Part shown: piece after piece, positions 24,769-34,324 of the stretch
How positions within the stretch are numbered: position 1 is the first letter of the stretch
Layout of the letters: each line of letters opens with the position of its first letter
From: Acutalibacter sp. 1XD8-36
GTDB lineage: Bacteria > Bacillota > Clostridia > Oscillospirales > Acutalibacteraceae
Assembly (NCBI RefSeq): GCF_009917525.1
Contig: NZ_QZDU01000004.1
Coordinates: forward strand, 186,001-250,000
Direction: 5' to 3'
Length of the DNA stretch: 64,000 nucleotides
Program-made: the position numbers and the translations under genes
Notes under the pieces: generated by a model
Database searches by the model: none
Told to the model about the DNA's origin: nothing
The model's input: the letters and a program-made list of their open reading frames with translations, nothing else

Positions 24769-27120
24769 TTATTTCAACTCCACTATGGTAACTCCGTTTT
24801 CGCCCTCGCCGAAGGCCCCCAGCCGGAAGCTTTTCACCTGGGGGCACCTTCTCAGGTGCTTCTGCACCGCCGCCCTCAGCACGCCGGTGCCCTTGCCGTG
24901 GATAATAGTCACCTGGGCAAGGCTCATGCGGCTGACACGGTCCAGGAAGCTGTCCACCTCCATCAGCGCCTCGTCAGAGCTCATGCCCCGCAGGTCGAGG
25001 CTTGTGCTGGCCTGGGGGGCAGACACGTTCTTCGTTACCGAGCGGCCCCGGGGCTTCTCCTTCTGCTTCTCGTCCAGAAGCCGCAGGTTTGACAGCTCCA
25101 CCCGGGTCTTGATTATCCCCGCCTGCACCAGCACCTGGCCGTCCCTGGGAGCCTCCAGCACCGTGGCCTTCTTATCCAGGTCGAATATGAGCACATTGTC
25201 CCCGGGCATGAGGTCCCTTGGAAGGGTGTAGTCCCCGCTCTCGCGCCTATGCACCGGGTCTGCCGAGGACTCCATGTCCCGCATACCCGAGCGGAGCCTG
25301 GCCTTCTGCTCCGCTGAGAGGGCCTTGTTTTTCTGCCTCCTGGCCTCGTCCAGCTCGTTGAGCAGGGCGTCGGCCTGCCTGCGGGTCCGGGCCACTATGT
25401 CGGCGGCCTCCTTCCTGGCCTGCTCAAGCTCCCTTTTGGCCTGGACCCCGGCTTCAAACTGCTTTGCCTCCGCCTCCCGTATGCTGTCCCGGGCGCGGCT
25501 GGCTGCTTTTTTTGCAAGCTCAAGCTCGTCCTGGAGCTTCCGGCGGTCTTCTTCCAGACGGCCTATCACCTTCTCAAACTCGCTGCTCTCCCTTGAGACC
25601 AGCTCCCCGGCCCGGTCCACAATCCTGTCCTCCAGCCCCAGGCGCTTGGAGATGGCAAAGGCGTTGGACTTGCCGGGCACGCCTATGAGCAGCCGGTATG
25701 TGGGCCGAAGGCTCTCCACGTCGAACTCACAGCTACCGTTCTCAACGCCGGGCGTCTGGAGGGCATAGGCCTTGAGCTCCGCGTAGTGGGTCGTGCAGGC
25801 CAGCTTCGCGCCCTTACCCCGCAGCTCTTCTATAATTGCCTCAGCCAGGGCGGCGCCCTCAACCGGGTCCGTGCCCGCGCCAAGCTCGTCCAGGAGCACA
25901 AGGCTTTTTTCGTCCGCCGCTTTCAGTATGCCTATTATATTAGTCATATGGGCCGAGAAGGTGGAGAGGCTCTGCTCGATACTCTGCTCGTCCCCGATAT
26001 CAGCCAGGATATGCCCGAATACCGAGACCTCGCTGCCGTCCCCGGCGGGTATCATCAGGCCGCACATTGCCATCAGGGAGAGCAGGCCCACGGTCTTCAG
26101 GGCTACGGTCTTGCCGCCGGTGTTGGGGCCGGTGATTATCAGGGTGTCGAAGCTCCTGCCCAGGGAGATGTCCGTGGGCACGACCTTGTCCTTATGGATA
26201 AGCGGGTGCCGTGCGGCATGGAGCTCTGTCACGCCGTCCTCCCGCACCTTTGGGGTCATGGCCTTCATGCGGTAGCCGGTCTGGGCCTTGGCGAAGATTA
26301 CGTTCAGCTCCACGGCGCATTTATAGCTGTGGATAATGCCGTCGGCAAATTCCCCGGCTTCAGCAGAGAGCTCCCTGAGGATTCGGTTTATCTCCTCCAG
26401 CTCCTCGGACTGGAGCACGCGTATCTCGTTGTTTGCCTCCACAACGCTCATGGGCTCGATGAACACCGTGGCCCCGCTTGAGGAGGTGTCGTGCACAAGC
26501 CCGGGGACCTCCCCCCGGAACTCTGCCTTTACCGGCACAACATACCTGCCGCCACGCTGGGTGATGATACTCTCCTGCAAATGCTTCTGATGGGCGGGGG
26601 AGCGCACCAGCTTGTCCAGCTGGTCCCGGGCCCTGGCCGAGGCCCCACGGATTTTCCGGCGAATACTTGCAAGGGCGGGGGAGGCGGCGTCCGCCATCTC
26701 CTCCTCGCTGACAATAGAGGTGAATATCTTCTCCTCAAGGTACTTATTGGGGGTGAGCAGGTCGAAGCGGTCGGAAAGGGCGGTCTTCATTCCGGCTGAC
26801 TTGTCGTGCCAGCTCTGGAGGGAGCGGATGGAGCGCAGGGTGCCCGCCACGTCCAAAAGCTCCCTCATGCCAAGGCTGCCCCCGGCCTGGGCCCGGCGCA
26901 GGGGGTTCGAGACGTTCTTTAAATCCCGGAAGCTGGGCCCGCCGAATTTTGCCATGAGCACAAAGGCCGCGTCAGTTTCCTCCAGGAGCATACGGGCTTC
27001 TGAGGCGGTCTTCACCGGCTCTATGGAGCGCACGGCCTCTGCCGCGTCGTCGCAGGTGGTCTCGCCTGCCACCAGGTCCAGTATCTTGTCAAGCTCTAAG
27101 GCTCTGTAGTTTTTATTCAT
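24769..27120 (-). CDS. mutS2: MutS2 (Smr-domain DNA/ribosome-associated ATPase)
   Basis: A 783-residue MutS2/RqcU. The N-terminal core domain starts KNYRALELDKILDLVA. Walker A ITGPNTGGKTVALKTVG is near residue 330 and Walker B LVLLDELGAGTDPVEGAAL near 405. A long coiled coil spans about 510-620. The C-terminal Smr nuclease-like domain (about 706-783) has SLDLRGMSSDEAL and IIHGKGTGVLR. Full length is as expected (about 780-790). Family roles are suppression of recombination and, in Bacillus, recognition of collided ribosomes. It is in the middle of the recO-to-ispE minus-strand cluster, 10 nt after the GNAT gene. Confidence 0.96.
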   Translation of the reverse strand: MNKNYRALELDKILDLVAGETTCDDAAEAVRSIEPVKTASEARMLLEETDAAFVLMAKFGGPSFRDLKNVSNPLRRAQAGGSLGMRELLDVAGTLRSIRSLQSWHDKSAGMKTALSDRFDLLTPNKYLEEKIFTSIVSEEEMADAASPALASIRRKIRGASARARDQLDKLVRSPAHQKHLQESIITQRGGRYVVPVKAEFRGEVPGLVHDTSSSGATVFIEPMSVVEANNEIRVLQSEELEEINRILRELSAEAGEFADGIIHSYKCAVELNVIFAKAQTGYRMKAMTPKVREDGVTELHAARHPLIHKDKVVPTDISLGRSFDTLIITGPNTGGKTVALKTVGLLSLMAMCGLMIPAGDGSEVSVFGHILADIGDEQSIEQSLSTFSAHMTNIIGILKAADEKSLVLLDELGAGTDPVEGAALAEAIIEELRGKGAKLACTTHYAELKAYALQTPGVENGSCEFDVESLRPTYRLLIGVPGKSNAFAISKRLGLEDRIVDRAGELVSRESSEFEKVIGRLEEDRRKLQDELELAKKAASRARDSIREAEAKQFEAGVQAKRELEQARKEAADIVARTRRQADALLNELDEARRQKNKALSAEQKARLRSGMRDMESSADPVHRRESGDYTLPRDLMPGDNVLIFDLDKKATVLEAPRDGQVLVQAGIIKTRVELSNLRLLDEKQKEKPRGRSVTKNVSAPQASTSLDLRGMSSDEALMEVDSFLDRVSRMSLAQVTIIHGKGTGVLRAAVQKHLRRCPQVKSFRLGAFGEGENGVTIVELK

Positions 27121-27130
27121 AGTATTATCC

Positions 27131-27853
27131 TCAATTTGTGGTTATAGCTTTATATATGTAACTGTCAAGAAGGGTGTTGCTGTAGGTGTCCATCCAAAGG
27201 GGCCGGAGCCCCGCCCGGTGGGCCACGGACTGGGAGCCTATGTTGGTCACCGAGGCGCTGTAGAAGGGCACGCGCCCGCGCTCCATAAGCTCCAGGGACA
27301 GCCGGGAGACAAGGGCCGCGCCCAGGCCCCTGCCGCGGTGGGAGGGCTCGGTGTCCACGCCCATCTCCCATAGGCCCTCGGATTCCTCTCCGGCTCCGGC
27401 AAGGGCGGCTATCTTCCCGCGGCTCTGGGCGAAGAACACAATGCCGGTGCCGGTATGCCCGCGGCTGTCAAAGGCCAGGGAGTTCGGGAAACCCTCAAGC
27501 CCCCTGAGCCCGCCTATGGCTTCGCCTTCAAGCAGACGGTACTCGTATCCGTCGGGCAGGGGCAGGCTGGGTATTTCGTCCGGGACAAAGTGTATGGTCT
27601 GCCCGTAGACTAAGGGCAGCTCAAAGAGCTCGTCCCTGCTGTGCCCTTCAGTGAGCTCACGCACACTGGGGAGTAGCTCCGGGGAGGCAGAGGCTATCAC
27701 CCGCTCTCCTATGGCTGCAAGCTTTATATAGGGCGGACGGGCGCAGGCGTTTGCCACATAGAGGGTCCCGCTGCCGGACAGGTCCGCCGGGGAGCAGCCA
27801 AGCTCTGCGGCAAGGTACTCCCGGGTCCTGTCCAATATAATATGTTTATTCAT
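27131..27853 (-). CDS. GNAT-family N-acetyltransferase
   Basis: A 240-residue protein. The C-terminal half is a GNAT domain: beta4/alpha3 acetyl-CoA loop VDTEPSHRGRGLGAALVSRL, then YSASVTNIGSQSVAHRAGL. The N-terminal 110 residues are less conserved and may contribute substrate specificity; they resemble those of GNAT proteins next to recO/mutS2 in Clostridia. The ATG follows AGGAGAAAACTT. It lies between recO and mutS2 with 10-nt gaps. Substrate unknown. Confidence 0.85.
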   Translation of the reverse strand: MNKHIILDRTREYLAAELGCSPADLSGSGTLYVANACARPPYIKLAAIGERVIASASPELLPSVRELTEGHSRDELFELPLVYGQTIHFVPDEIPSLPLPDGYEYRLLEGEAIGGLRGLEGFPNSLAFDSRGHTGTGIVFFAQSRGKIAALAGAGEESEGLWEMGVDTEPSHRGRGLGAALVSRLSLELMERGRVPFYSASVTNIGSQSVAHRAGLRPLWMDTYSNTLLDSYIYKAITTN

Positions 27854-27863
27854 AAGTTTTCTC

Positions 27864-28619
27864 CTAAATTAAAAGGCTGTGGTAAAAGTCCAGGGTCTTC
27901 AGGCGCTTTTGTAGCACGTTAATAGAGTAGGCTTCGGCGGCCTCCGAAAGCTCCCTGAGTGGAGGGCCCTTGAGGGTGAAGGCAAAGGCCTTCTCTAAAG
28001 TGGGGAAGACCGTCTGGCGCATGGCCCTGAGGGCAGTGGGGGAGAGGCCAAGGGCCGGGGTGCTCTTTGGAAGGTAGCAGTCCTTACAGTAGAGCTCGCC
28101 CTTTGAGACACGGAAGAACATGCGCGGGGACTCATAGGCTCCGCAGGCGGCGCAGGCCACCAGGTTGGGCATGAAGCCCGAGGCGGAGAGCATACGCAGC
28201 TCAACTAGAGCCTTTATAAGCTCCGGCGGGCGGGTGCCCTCGGAGAGGAAGTGCAGGGCATTTAATATCAGCCGTAGGTACTCAGAGGAGTCCGGCGCCT
28301 CGGGGACCAGCTCCTCGGTGAACTGGCAGAGGTACTGCCCAAGGGACAGGGCAACTATATCCGAGCGCAGGCCGAAGAAGGCCTCTATAGGCACGGCTGA
28401 GTTTATTATGTACCGCTCCCGGCCCTGGTACAGGTCCAGGCGGGAGTAGCATAAGAGGCTCGTGGCGGCATTCTTGCTGTCGCTCAGGTTTTTGGCGCGG
28501 CGGGCAAAGGCTCGGATAACGCCCATATCCTCAGTGAGGACAGTTACCAGCCGGTCGCTCTCCCCCAGGGTCATCTCCCGGAGGATGAGCCCCCGGGTCT
28601 TGCGTTTGGCTGAAGCCAC
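27864..28619 (-). CDS. recO: DNA repair protein RecO
   Basis: A 251-residue recombination mediator that loads RecA with RecR. The GTG at 28619 (VASAKRKTRGLILREMTLGESDRL) is preferred because AGGAGGGGG precedes it. There is an N-terminal OB-fold, a helical middle, and a zinc finger CAACGAYESPRMFF...LYCKDC (about residues 153-182). The length is typical. Its 5' end lies inside the YqzL-like ORF, an 89-nt overlap. Confidence 0.93.
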   Translation of the reverse strand: MASAKRKTRGLILREMTLGESDRLVTVLTEDMGVIRAFARRAKNLSDSKNAATSLLCYSRLDLYQGRERYIINSAVPIEAFFGLRSDIVALSLGQYLCQFTEELVPEAPDSSEYLRLILNALHFLSEGTRPPELIKALVELRMLSASGFMPNLVACAACGAYESPRMFFRVSKGELYCKDCYLPKSTPALGLSPTALRAMRQTVFPTLEKAFAFTLKGPPLRELSEAAEAYSINVLQKRLKTLDFYHSLLI

Positions 28620-28731
28620 AGGGAACCCCCTCCTTTCCCATAATCCCCTCATTCCTCAGGTGCGCATAGCGCAGATAGTCCTCCACCCGGCCCGACCGGG
28701 CGAAGCTGTTCCAGGCTTGTATCTCGTTCAT
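28531..28731 (-). CDS. YqzL-like small protein
   Basis: A 66-residue ORF. The start MNEIQAWNSFARSGRVEDYLRY matches the W-x-x-F-x-x-(S/T)-G-x-(V/I)-x-x-Y-L pattern of YqzL, whose gene in Bacillus also sits just before recO. The second half (from about residue 38) runs through the recO start region in another frame and is proline/glycine-rich, so only the first 30-40 residues look conserved. The SD is GGGGGG 9 nt upstream. The synteny with recO supports it as a real gene; function unknown. The era gene, frequent neighbour in Bacillus, is absent. Confidence 0.65.
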   Translation of the reverse strand: MNEIQAWNSFARSGRVEDYLRYAHLRNEGIMGKEGVPCGFSQTQDPGAHPPGDDPGGERPAGNCPH

Positions 28732-28847
28732 GGCGGCGGCCCCCCTGTCACATGAAAGTAGTTTGCTTACAGTAGCAGTATTTGCATGTGATGGGCTGGT
28801 ATGAGAGGAAAATATATCTTTTATCGACAGACTGCGACGGACTTTTC

Positions 28848-28877
28848 AGCCGACTTGTGCTTTGGCACAAGTCGGCT
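28848..28877. repeat. perfect 13-bp inverted repeat
   Basis: AGCCGACTTGTGC and its exact reverse complement flank TTTG. It lies in the 265-nt gap between the yqzL-recO cluster and the membrane protein gene. There is no T-tract on either strand, so it is not a standard terminator. It could be an operator, an RNA stability element or the relic of a small repeat. The rest of 28732-28950 shows no other convincing gene. Confidence 0.7.
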
Positions 28878-28950
28878 TGCGCTTTGGCTCGTATTTACTG
28901 AAGGTTGGTGTTATTATTTTACATGGAATTTGTGGAATATGCAAGGGGTA

Positions 28951-28985
28951 TATAATAAAGAAAGGCTCCCGGTTTCCCGGAAGCC
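28951..28985 (-). terminator. terminator of the XRE/membrane protein pair
   Basis: On the minus strand GGCTTCCGG pairs with CCGGGAGCC over a GAAA loop, followed by TTTCTTTATTATATA. Confidence 0.8.
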
Positions 28986-28996
28986 AAAAATATGCG

Positions 28997-29449
28997 CTAT
29001 TCCTCATCCCTGTGACATATGTTCCACAGCCGCCTTCCGATGAACAGCAGGCAGATTGATATCATAACCGCCGCCTGTATGAGCCCGGCGCCCAGTGTGT
29101 TCAGTGCGCCGCCCTCTGTAAGGGGCTCATGCTCCGCGAAAATGTGTATACTTCCCATCACCAAAAGTATAAGCCCGCATATCCCAAGCATGATGTACAG
29201 CGAGTTCTGCCTGGGGCTTCTGGGCAGGATGTCCCGGAGTATGAACTCCACCATGCCCACCCCCATCCCGGCCCATAATATGAGGATATTCCCCCACATG
29301 CCATGGGCCCAGACAATGCCCTCTCCCTTCAAAAAGCCGTCTGCCAGCAGCAGGGCCATTAGGACTATCAGCGAGTGCTTGTACACGTTCCCCCGAAGCA
29401 AAAGCTGCCGCTCGTCCAGTCCGTCGTTACCCAATAAGCATTTCTTCAT
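28997..29449 (-). CDS. four-helix membrane protein paired with XRE regulator
   Basis: A 150-residue protein with four predicted TM helices (about residues 25-45, 52-70, 83-103, 118-140). Its N-terminus reads LLGNDGLDERQLLLRGNVYKHS; a DER-x-x-x element before the first helix is typical of small Firmicute membrane proteins encoded beside short XRE regulators. It starts 23 nt after the regulator stop. Specific function unknown. Confidence 0.7.
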   Translation of the reverse strand: MKKCLLGNDGLDERQLLLRGNVYKHSLIVLMALLLADGFLKGEGIVWAHGMWGNILILWAGMGVGMVEFILRDILPRSPRQNSLYIMLGICGLILLVMGSIHIFAEHEPLTEGGALNTLGAGLIQAAVMISICLLFIGRRLWNICHRDEE

Positions 29450-29472
29450 AAGTTTACTCTCCCTTCAAAAAT

Positions 29473-29682
29473 TTACTTTTCGTCCTCACCGGGCCAGAAA
29501 AGCCCGTCCAGGGTCGTCCCCAGTGCCCGGCAGATTTCCACGCACAGCCGGACGGTGGGGTTATAGTCCCCCTTCTCGATAGCCACCACGGTCTGGCGGG
29601 TGACGCCCACAAGCTCCGCCAGCTCCTGCTGGGTGAGGCCCTTGGCGGCCCTTGCAGCCTTCATCCTCAGGTTTTTCCCCAA
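29473..29682 (-). CDS. short XRE/Cro-type HTH regulator
   Basis: A 69-residue protein consisting almost only of an HTH_3 domain: RAAKGLTQQELAELVGVTRQ, TVVAIEKGDYNPTVRLCVEI, LGTTLDGLFW. This is the YozG-like small regulator group. The TTG start at 29682 follows a full GGAGGTGAT SD with 3-nt GGC spacing after it, better than the internal ATG. It is co-transcribed with the downstream membrane protein and may autoregulate. Confidence 0.9.
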   Translation of the reverse strand: MGKNLRMKAARAAKGLTQQELAELVGVTRQTVVAIEKGDYNPTVRLCVEICRALGTTLDGLFWPGEDEK

Positions 29683-29702
29683 GCCATCACCTCCATATGT
29701 GT

Positions 29703-29731
29703 ATTGTACAGTATGTAATTCTAAAAGTCAA
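29703..29731 (-). promoter_or_regulatory. promoter of the XRE/membrane protein pair
   Basis: Minus strand TTGACT (29731-29726), 17-nt spacer, TACAAT (29708-29703), about 20 nt before the start codon. The surrounding DNA is markedly AT-rich. Confidence 0.85.
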
Positions 29732-29772
29732 GTATATATTACAAAAGCATTGAATAATTTACAAAAAGGGGC

Positions 29773-29801
29773 AAAAAGGAGGAGCCCGCGTGGGGCTCCT
29801 T
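29773..29801 (-). terminator. terminator of the Na/Pi cotransporter gene
   Basis: Minus strand GGAGCCC / GGGCTCC stem with a 5-nt loop, followed by TCCTTTTTG. Confidence 0.85.
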
Positions 29802-29809
29802 CATGTATT

Positions 29810-31573
29810 TTACTGTACCGCGTGCCCGCCGCTCTTCGGCAGGGCGTACCTCTCCAGGCTCTCCTCATAGGCCCTGGTAAACTCCGGGCTGCCGGAGCTC
29901 TTAAGCTCGTTGAGGTATCCGTGGGCCTCCATAGCCGACTCCTTTGCCTGTATCACCGTAACGGCGATATTGGAGCAGTGGTCGGAAACCCTCTCGTAGT
30001 TCGTCAGCAGGTCCGTGAGCACAAAGCCAAGCTCTATGGTGCACCGGCCCTCCTGCAGGCGGCGCACGTGGCGGTTTTTCAGCTCCAGCTTCAGGCCGTC
30101 CACCACCTGCTCCAGGGGCTCCACCTTGGCGGCAAGCTTGGTGTCCTCCCGCTCGAAAGAGTCCACCGTAAGGTTTAGAATCTCGATAATGGCCTGGGTT
30201 ATGACCCCCAGCTCCTCCTGGGCCTTATCTGAAAAAGACAGGTCCTTATCGTCTATCTCCTTTGCCACCCGCAGGATATTCATGGCGTGGTCCCCTATCC
30301 GCTCGAAGTCCCCTATTGCGTGCAGCAGCTCGGCCGCCTCGTTGCTGTCCGCCTGGGAAAGGTCTTTGCTGCTGAGCTTGACTAAAAAGGTGCCAAGGGT
30401 GTCCTCATACAGGTCAAGCTGCTCCTCCTGCTCGGTTATCTCCCGGGCGGCGTCAGCGCTGTATTCATCGATAAGCCGGATGGCGCTGAGCATGGAATCC
30501 CGGGCGGTATGGGCCATCTTCACTGCCAGGGCACGGCACTCGCTTATGGCAAAGGCGGGGGAGAGCATAAGGCGCTCGTCCAAGAGAGATTCCTGGGTGT
30601 TGGTGTCCCGGATGGTGAGCTTTGAGAGCTTCTCAAGCTGCTTTGAGAAGGGCAGCAGCACGAAGGTGTTCACCACATTAAATAGGGTATGTACGACCGC
30701 TATGCCAAAGGCGTTTATGGGCTCGTCAACTATGTCAAACTGGAATATGGCGTTTACTCCGTAAAAGGCCGTCAGGCAGATTATAGTGCCTATTACCTTA
30801 AAATATATGCTCACGGCAACAACGCGCTTTGCATTTTTATTTGCCCCGATTGCAGAGAGCAGGCCGGTAACGCAGGTGCCGATATTGGCCCCGGTTATAA
30901 TGGGGAAGGCCATGCCGAGGCTTATGCTGCCGGTAAGGCACAGGGACTGGAGAATGCCCACAGAGGCGGCGGAGCTCTGAATAATGCCGGTGACTATGGT
31001 GCCGAGCAGCACGCCCATCAGGGGGTTTTTGAACATAATGAGCAGGTCCTGGAACACAGGGCTCTCCGCCAGGGGGCTGACCGACTGGCTCATGAAGGTC
31101 ATGCCGGTCATGAGCACCGCGAAGCCTATAAGCACATGGCCCGCGTCCTTTTTCCGGTCTTTGCCGGCCATAGTCATGACAACGCCAATCAGGGCCACAA
31201 GGGGTGAAAAGGATTCGGGCTTGAGCATTTGGAGCCAGAAGCTGTCGCTCTGTATGCCTGTGGCGCTTAATATCCAGGCCGTGAGCGTTGTGCCCATGCT
31301 GGAGCCCATTATAACAGCAACGGTCTGTGAGAGCTCCATAATTCCCGAGTTCACAAGGCCCACCAGCATAACGGTCATGGCAGAGGACGACTGTATGGCG
31401 ATGGTTATCACCGCGCCGAGGGCCAGGCCCTTCCAGCGGTTTGAGGTCATGGCCCTCAGGACCGACTCAAGCTTGCCGCCCACCATCTTTTCCAGGGCCG
31501 ACGACAGCACGTTCATGCCATAGAGGAAGAAGGCCAGCCCTCCCAGCAGCGTGAACACTGAAAAAATATCCAT
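29810..31573 (-). CDS. Na/Pi cotransporter family protein with PhoU domain
   Basis: A 587-residue membrane protein. There are two Na/Pi cotransporter repeats, each with the QSSSA-type signature ([16 protein letters not shown] near residue 57 and [14 protein letters not shown] near 190), and 8-9 TM helices up to about residue 315. A cytoplasmic PhoU-like helical domain follows (about 340-560), with [18 protein letters not shown] and [14 protein letters not shown] as the two PhoU metal-binding repeats. It should take up phosphate with Na+, with PhoU domain control. The ATG at 31573 follows AAGGAGAGAACT. No pst genes are near. Confidence 0.92.
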   Translation of the reverse strand: MDIFSVFTLLGGLAFFLYGMNVLSSALEKMVGGKLESVLRAMTSNRWKGLALGAVITIAIQSSSAMTVMLVGLVNSGIMELSQTVAVIMGSSMGTTLTAWILSATGIQSDSFWLQMLKPESFSPLVALIGVVMTMAGKDRKKDAGHVLIGFAVLMTGMTFMSQSVSPLAESPVFQDLLIMFKNPLMGVLLGTIVTGIIQSSAASVGILQSLCLTGSISLGMAFPIITGANIGTCVTGLLSAIGANKNAKRVVAVSIYFKVIGTIICLTAFYGVNAIFQFDIVDEPINAFGIAVVHTLFNVVNTFVLLPFSKQLEKLSKLTIRDTNTQESLLDERLMLSPAFAISECRALAVKMAHTARDSMLSAIRLIDEYSADAAREITEQEEQLDLYEDTLGTFLVKLSSKDLSQADSNEAAELLHAIGDFERIGDHAMNILRVAKEIDDKDLSFSDKAQEELGVITQAIIEILNLTVDSFEREDTKLAAKVEPLEQVVDGLKLELKNRHVRRLQEGRCTIELGFVLTDLLTNYERVSDHCSNIAVTVIQAKESAMEAHGYLNELKSSGSPEFTRAYEESLERYALPKSGGHAVQ

Positions 31574-31615
31574 AGTTCTCTCCTTAAAAAATTCCCTCAT
31601 TTTTTGGTATACAAG

Positions 31616-31643
31616 ACAATAATAGCATATAGGGCGGGGGCAA
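31616..31643 (-). promoter_or_regulatory. putative promoter of the Na/Pi gene
   Basis: Minus strand TTGCCC (31643-31638), 16-nt spacer, TATTGT (31621-31616), 43 nt before the ATG. A moderate match only. Confidence 0.45.
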
Positions 31644-31756
31644 ATCAATGGGTTTTGCGAAATTATGAAAAAAAGGGAGAAAAATTGAAATCCGGGTGGA
31701 AAAATCTGGAGGAATATGATAAGATGGTAAAAACTTGGGACGGGGGAGGCGGGCTT

Positions 31757-32938
31757 TTGAACGAGAGGTTTGGAGCGGTGCTGGCGGCGGGGGGGAGCTC
31801 TTCCCGCATGGGCGCGGGCCGCTCAAAGGTGCTTTTGGATTTGGACGGAGGGCCGGTGCTGTTAAAAAGCCTTGGGACGCTTCTCTGCTGCGGGTATATC
31901 CAGGAGGTATGTATAGTCTGCCGAGAGGAGGACATGGAGGAGATATCCCGGCTGGCTTCAGTGCCCGGCGGCGGGGCGGGCCTGGGAAAGAAAATAACCT
32001 TTGCCCCGGCGGGCGCGGACCGGCAGGATTCGGTGAGAAACGGCGTGCAGGCCCTCAGCGAGGACTGCGGCTATCTGATAATACACGACGGCGCAAGGCC
32101 CTTTGTGAGCGGGGAGCTTCTAAATGCGGTATGCAGGGACGCTTTGAGCTTTGGCGCGGCTACGGCGGCGGTGCCCTGTAAGGACACCTGCAAGCTCTCC
32201 GACAGGGAGGGCTTTGTGGAGAGCACGCCGCCCCGGGACAGGCTAATGGCGGTGCAGACTCCCCAGGCGTTTAAGCGGGAGCTGTATATGTACGCCATTG
32301 AGAAAGCGAGGGCCAGGGGAAAGAGCTATACTGACGACTGCCAGCTGGTGGAGGCGGCGGGAGGGAAGGTGAGGCTCACCCCCGGGAGCTATACAAATTT
32401 CAAGCTCACCACCCCCGAGGACATGCTTCTGGCCCGGGCGGTGGCGGGAGAGGGGAGGAGGAAGGGTATGCGCATTGGAAGCGGTTATGACGTGCACAGG
32501 CTGGCGCCCGGGCGGAGGCTCATACTTGGAGGCGTGGAGATACCATATGAGCTGGGGCTTTTAGGGCACTCGGACGCGGACGTGCTGGCCCATGCCGTAT
32601 CGGACGCCATACTGGGCGCGGCGGCGATGGGGGATATCGGGAAGCTGTTCCCGGATAACGACTCAAAATATGAGGAGGCCGACAGCCTGAAGCTGCTCTC
32701 GGAGGTCTGTGAGCGGGCCAGGAGCGGCGGCTTTGAAATCGGCAATATCGACAGCACGGTGACAGCCCAGAGGCCGAAGCTTGCGCCCTATATAGACAGT
32801 ATGCGAGAGAATATCGCCGCGGCCTGCGAGATAGACCCGGGGCGGGTGAGCGTGAAGGCCACCACCGAGGAGGGCCTGGGCTTCACCGGCAGGGGCGAAG
32901 GAATTGCGGCGAGCGCAGTATGCTTATTGCGGGAGTAG
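31757..32938 (+). CDS. ispDF: bifunctional IspD/IspF
   Basis: A 393-residue fusion for two MEP-pathway steps. The N-terminal IspD (about 1-235) has [20 protein letters not shown] (CTP site) and [11 protein letters not shown]. The C-terminal IspF (about 238-393) has [19 protein letters not shown] (metal Asp/His), [34 protein letters not shown] and the end motif [18 protein letters not shown] chose TTG 31757, with GGGGGAGG upstream, because IspD starts right before the glycine loop; ATG 31724 is an alternative adding 11 residues. It could supply the substrate of IspE (20314-21162) and use its product. Confidence 0.93.
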   Translation: MNERFGAVLAAGGSSSRMGAGRSKVLLDLDGGPVLLKSLGTLLCCGYIQEVCIVCREEDMEEISRLASVPGGGAGLGKKITFAPAGADRQDSVRNGVQALSEDCGYLIIHDGARPFVSGELLNAVCRDALSFGAATAAVPCKDTCKLSDREGFVESTPPRDRLMAVQTPQAFKRELYMYAIEKARARGKSYTDDCQLVEAAGGKVRLTPGSYTNFKLTTPEDMLLARAVAGEGRRKGMRIGSGYDVHRLAPGRRLILGGVEIPYELGLLGHSDADVLAHAVSDAILGAAAMGDIGKLFPDNDSKYEEADSLKLLSEVCERARSGGFEIGNIDSTVTAQRPKLAPYIDSMRENIAAACEIDPGRVSVKATTEEGLGFTGRGEGIAASAVCLLRE

Positions 32939-33007
32939 GGGCAGTGCTCCATACTGCCGTAGAAAATATATTTATTTTTTAGTAGACAAATAAAAAGGAG
33001 CAGAATC

Positions 33008-34324
33008 ATGTATCAATTCAACCGTGAAGAGTACGAAAAGCGCATGGAGTGGTACCAGGAGGCCCGCTTCGGCATGTTCATCCACTGGGGAATCTATGCA
33101 ATCCCCGCCAGGGGCGAGTGGGTCAGGAGCCCTGAGGAAATGCCTGAAGAGGAGTATATGACCTACTTCAACGAGTTCGACCCTGTGGACTATGACCCGA
33201 AAAAATGGGCCAGGGCCGCAAAGGAGGCGGGCATGAAGTACGCGGTGCTCACAGCAAAGCACCACGACGGCTTCTGCCTGTTCGACAGCAAGCTTACAGA
33301 CTATAAGTCCACCAACACCAGGTCCGGGCGGGACCTGGTGAGGGAGTACCTGGAGGCGTTCAGGGCCGAGGGCCTGAAGGTGGGGCTCTACTACTCCCTG
33401 CTTGACTGGCACCACCCGGACTACCCCCACTATGAGGACCAGTACCACCCCATGCGGAACAACCCGGAGGAGGGCAACGAAGACCGGGACTTTAACAGGT
33501 ATCTTGACTACCTCCACGGACAGGTGCGGGAGCTCTGCACGGACTACGGCAGGCTGGATATTATGTGGTTCGACTTCTCCTATGGCGAGGGCGAGAAGTC
33601 CATGCGCGGGGAGACCTGGAGGGCCCACGAGCTGGTGAGCATGATAAGGGAGCTGCAGCCGGGGATAATAATAGACAACCGCCTGGAGGTCAGCGGCGAG
33701 GGCTTCGGCTCCATGTGGGAGGGGGACCCCAAGCCCTGGCATGGGGACTTTGTGAGCCCGGAGCAGATAATCCCGCCAAACGGCCTGCTGGATAAAAACG
33801 GCGGGGACCTGGTGTGGGAGGCCTGCGTCACCATGAACAATAACTGGGGCTACTGCGCCCTGGATACTAACTTCAAGCCGGCGGGTATGCTTATAAAGAA
33901 GCTGGTGGAGTGCGTAAGCAAGGGCGGCAACCTGCTGCTAAACGTGGGCCCGGACGCAAAGGGCAATATCCCGGACCAGTCTCTGGAGATACTTGAGGGC
34001 ATTGGCCGCTGGATGAAAAAGAACGGCGAGAGCATATACGGCTGCGGGAAATCGGGGATGGAGAAGCCGGACACAGGCAGGATAACCCGGAAGGGGAATA
34101 CCCTTTACTACCACCTGTTTGAGAACACCATAGGGGCCATGCCGCTGCAGGGGCTCTCTAAGGAGCAGGTGAAATCCGTGCGCTGGGTGCACTCGGGGGC
34201 CGAGGTGAAGATAGCCAAGGGCTGGGTGTATGACAACTACCCGGACGTGGTCTTCGCCGACCTTGGCCCGGACCCGGTGCTGCCGGACCCTGTTGACACT
34301 GTTATAAAGGTGGAACTGAAGTAA
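33008..34324 (+). CDS. alpha-L-fucosidase (GH29)
   Basis: A 438-residue glycoside hydrolase. Family motifs are ARFGMFIHWGIYAIPARGEW near the N-terminus, MKYAVLTAKHHDGFCLFDS, VGLYYSLLDWHHPDYPHY, and the nucleophile strand RLDIMWFDFSYGEG (Asp about residue 196). GGNLLLNVGPDAKGNIP is the conserved late motif. A short beta domain follows. There is no signal peptide, so it is intracellular and would act on imported fucosylated oligosaccharides. SD AAAAAGGAG. The stop overlaps the next gene by 1 nt. No sugar transporter lies directly beside it. Confidence 0.93.
   Translation: MYQFNREEYEKRMEWYQEARFGMFIHWGIYAIPARGEWVRSPEEMPEEEYMTYFNEFDPVDYDPKKWARAAKEAGMKYAVLTAKHHDGFCLFDSKLTDYKSTNTRSGRDLVREYLEAFRAEGLKVGLYYSLLDWHHPDYPHYEDQYHPMRNNPEEGNEDRDFNRYLDYLHGQVRELCTDYGRLDIMWFDFSYGEGEKSMRGETWRAHELVSMIRELQPGIIIDNRLEVSGEGFGSMWEGDPKPWHGDFVSPEQIIPPNGLLDKNGGDLVWEACVTMNNNWGYCALDTNFKPAGMLIKKLVECVSKGGNLLLNVGPDAKGNIPDQSLEILEGIGRWMKKNGESIYGCGKSGMEKPDTGRITRKGNTLYYHLFENTIGAMPLQGLSKEQVKSVRWVHSGAEVKIAKGWVYDNYPDVVFADLGPDPVLPDPVDTVIKVELK

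Noticed and set aside
28801..29043. 80-aa plus-strand ORF in the gap before the membrane protein gene
   Set aside because: It crosses a perfect hairpin and a minus-strand terminator, lacks an SD and has no recognisable motif.
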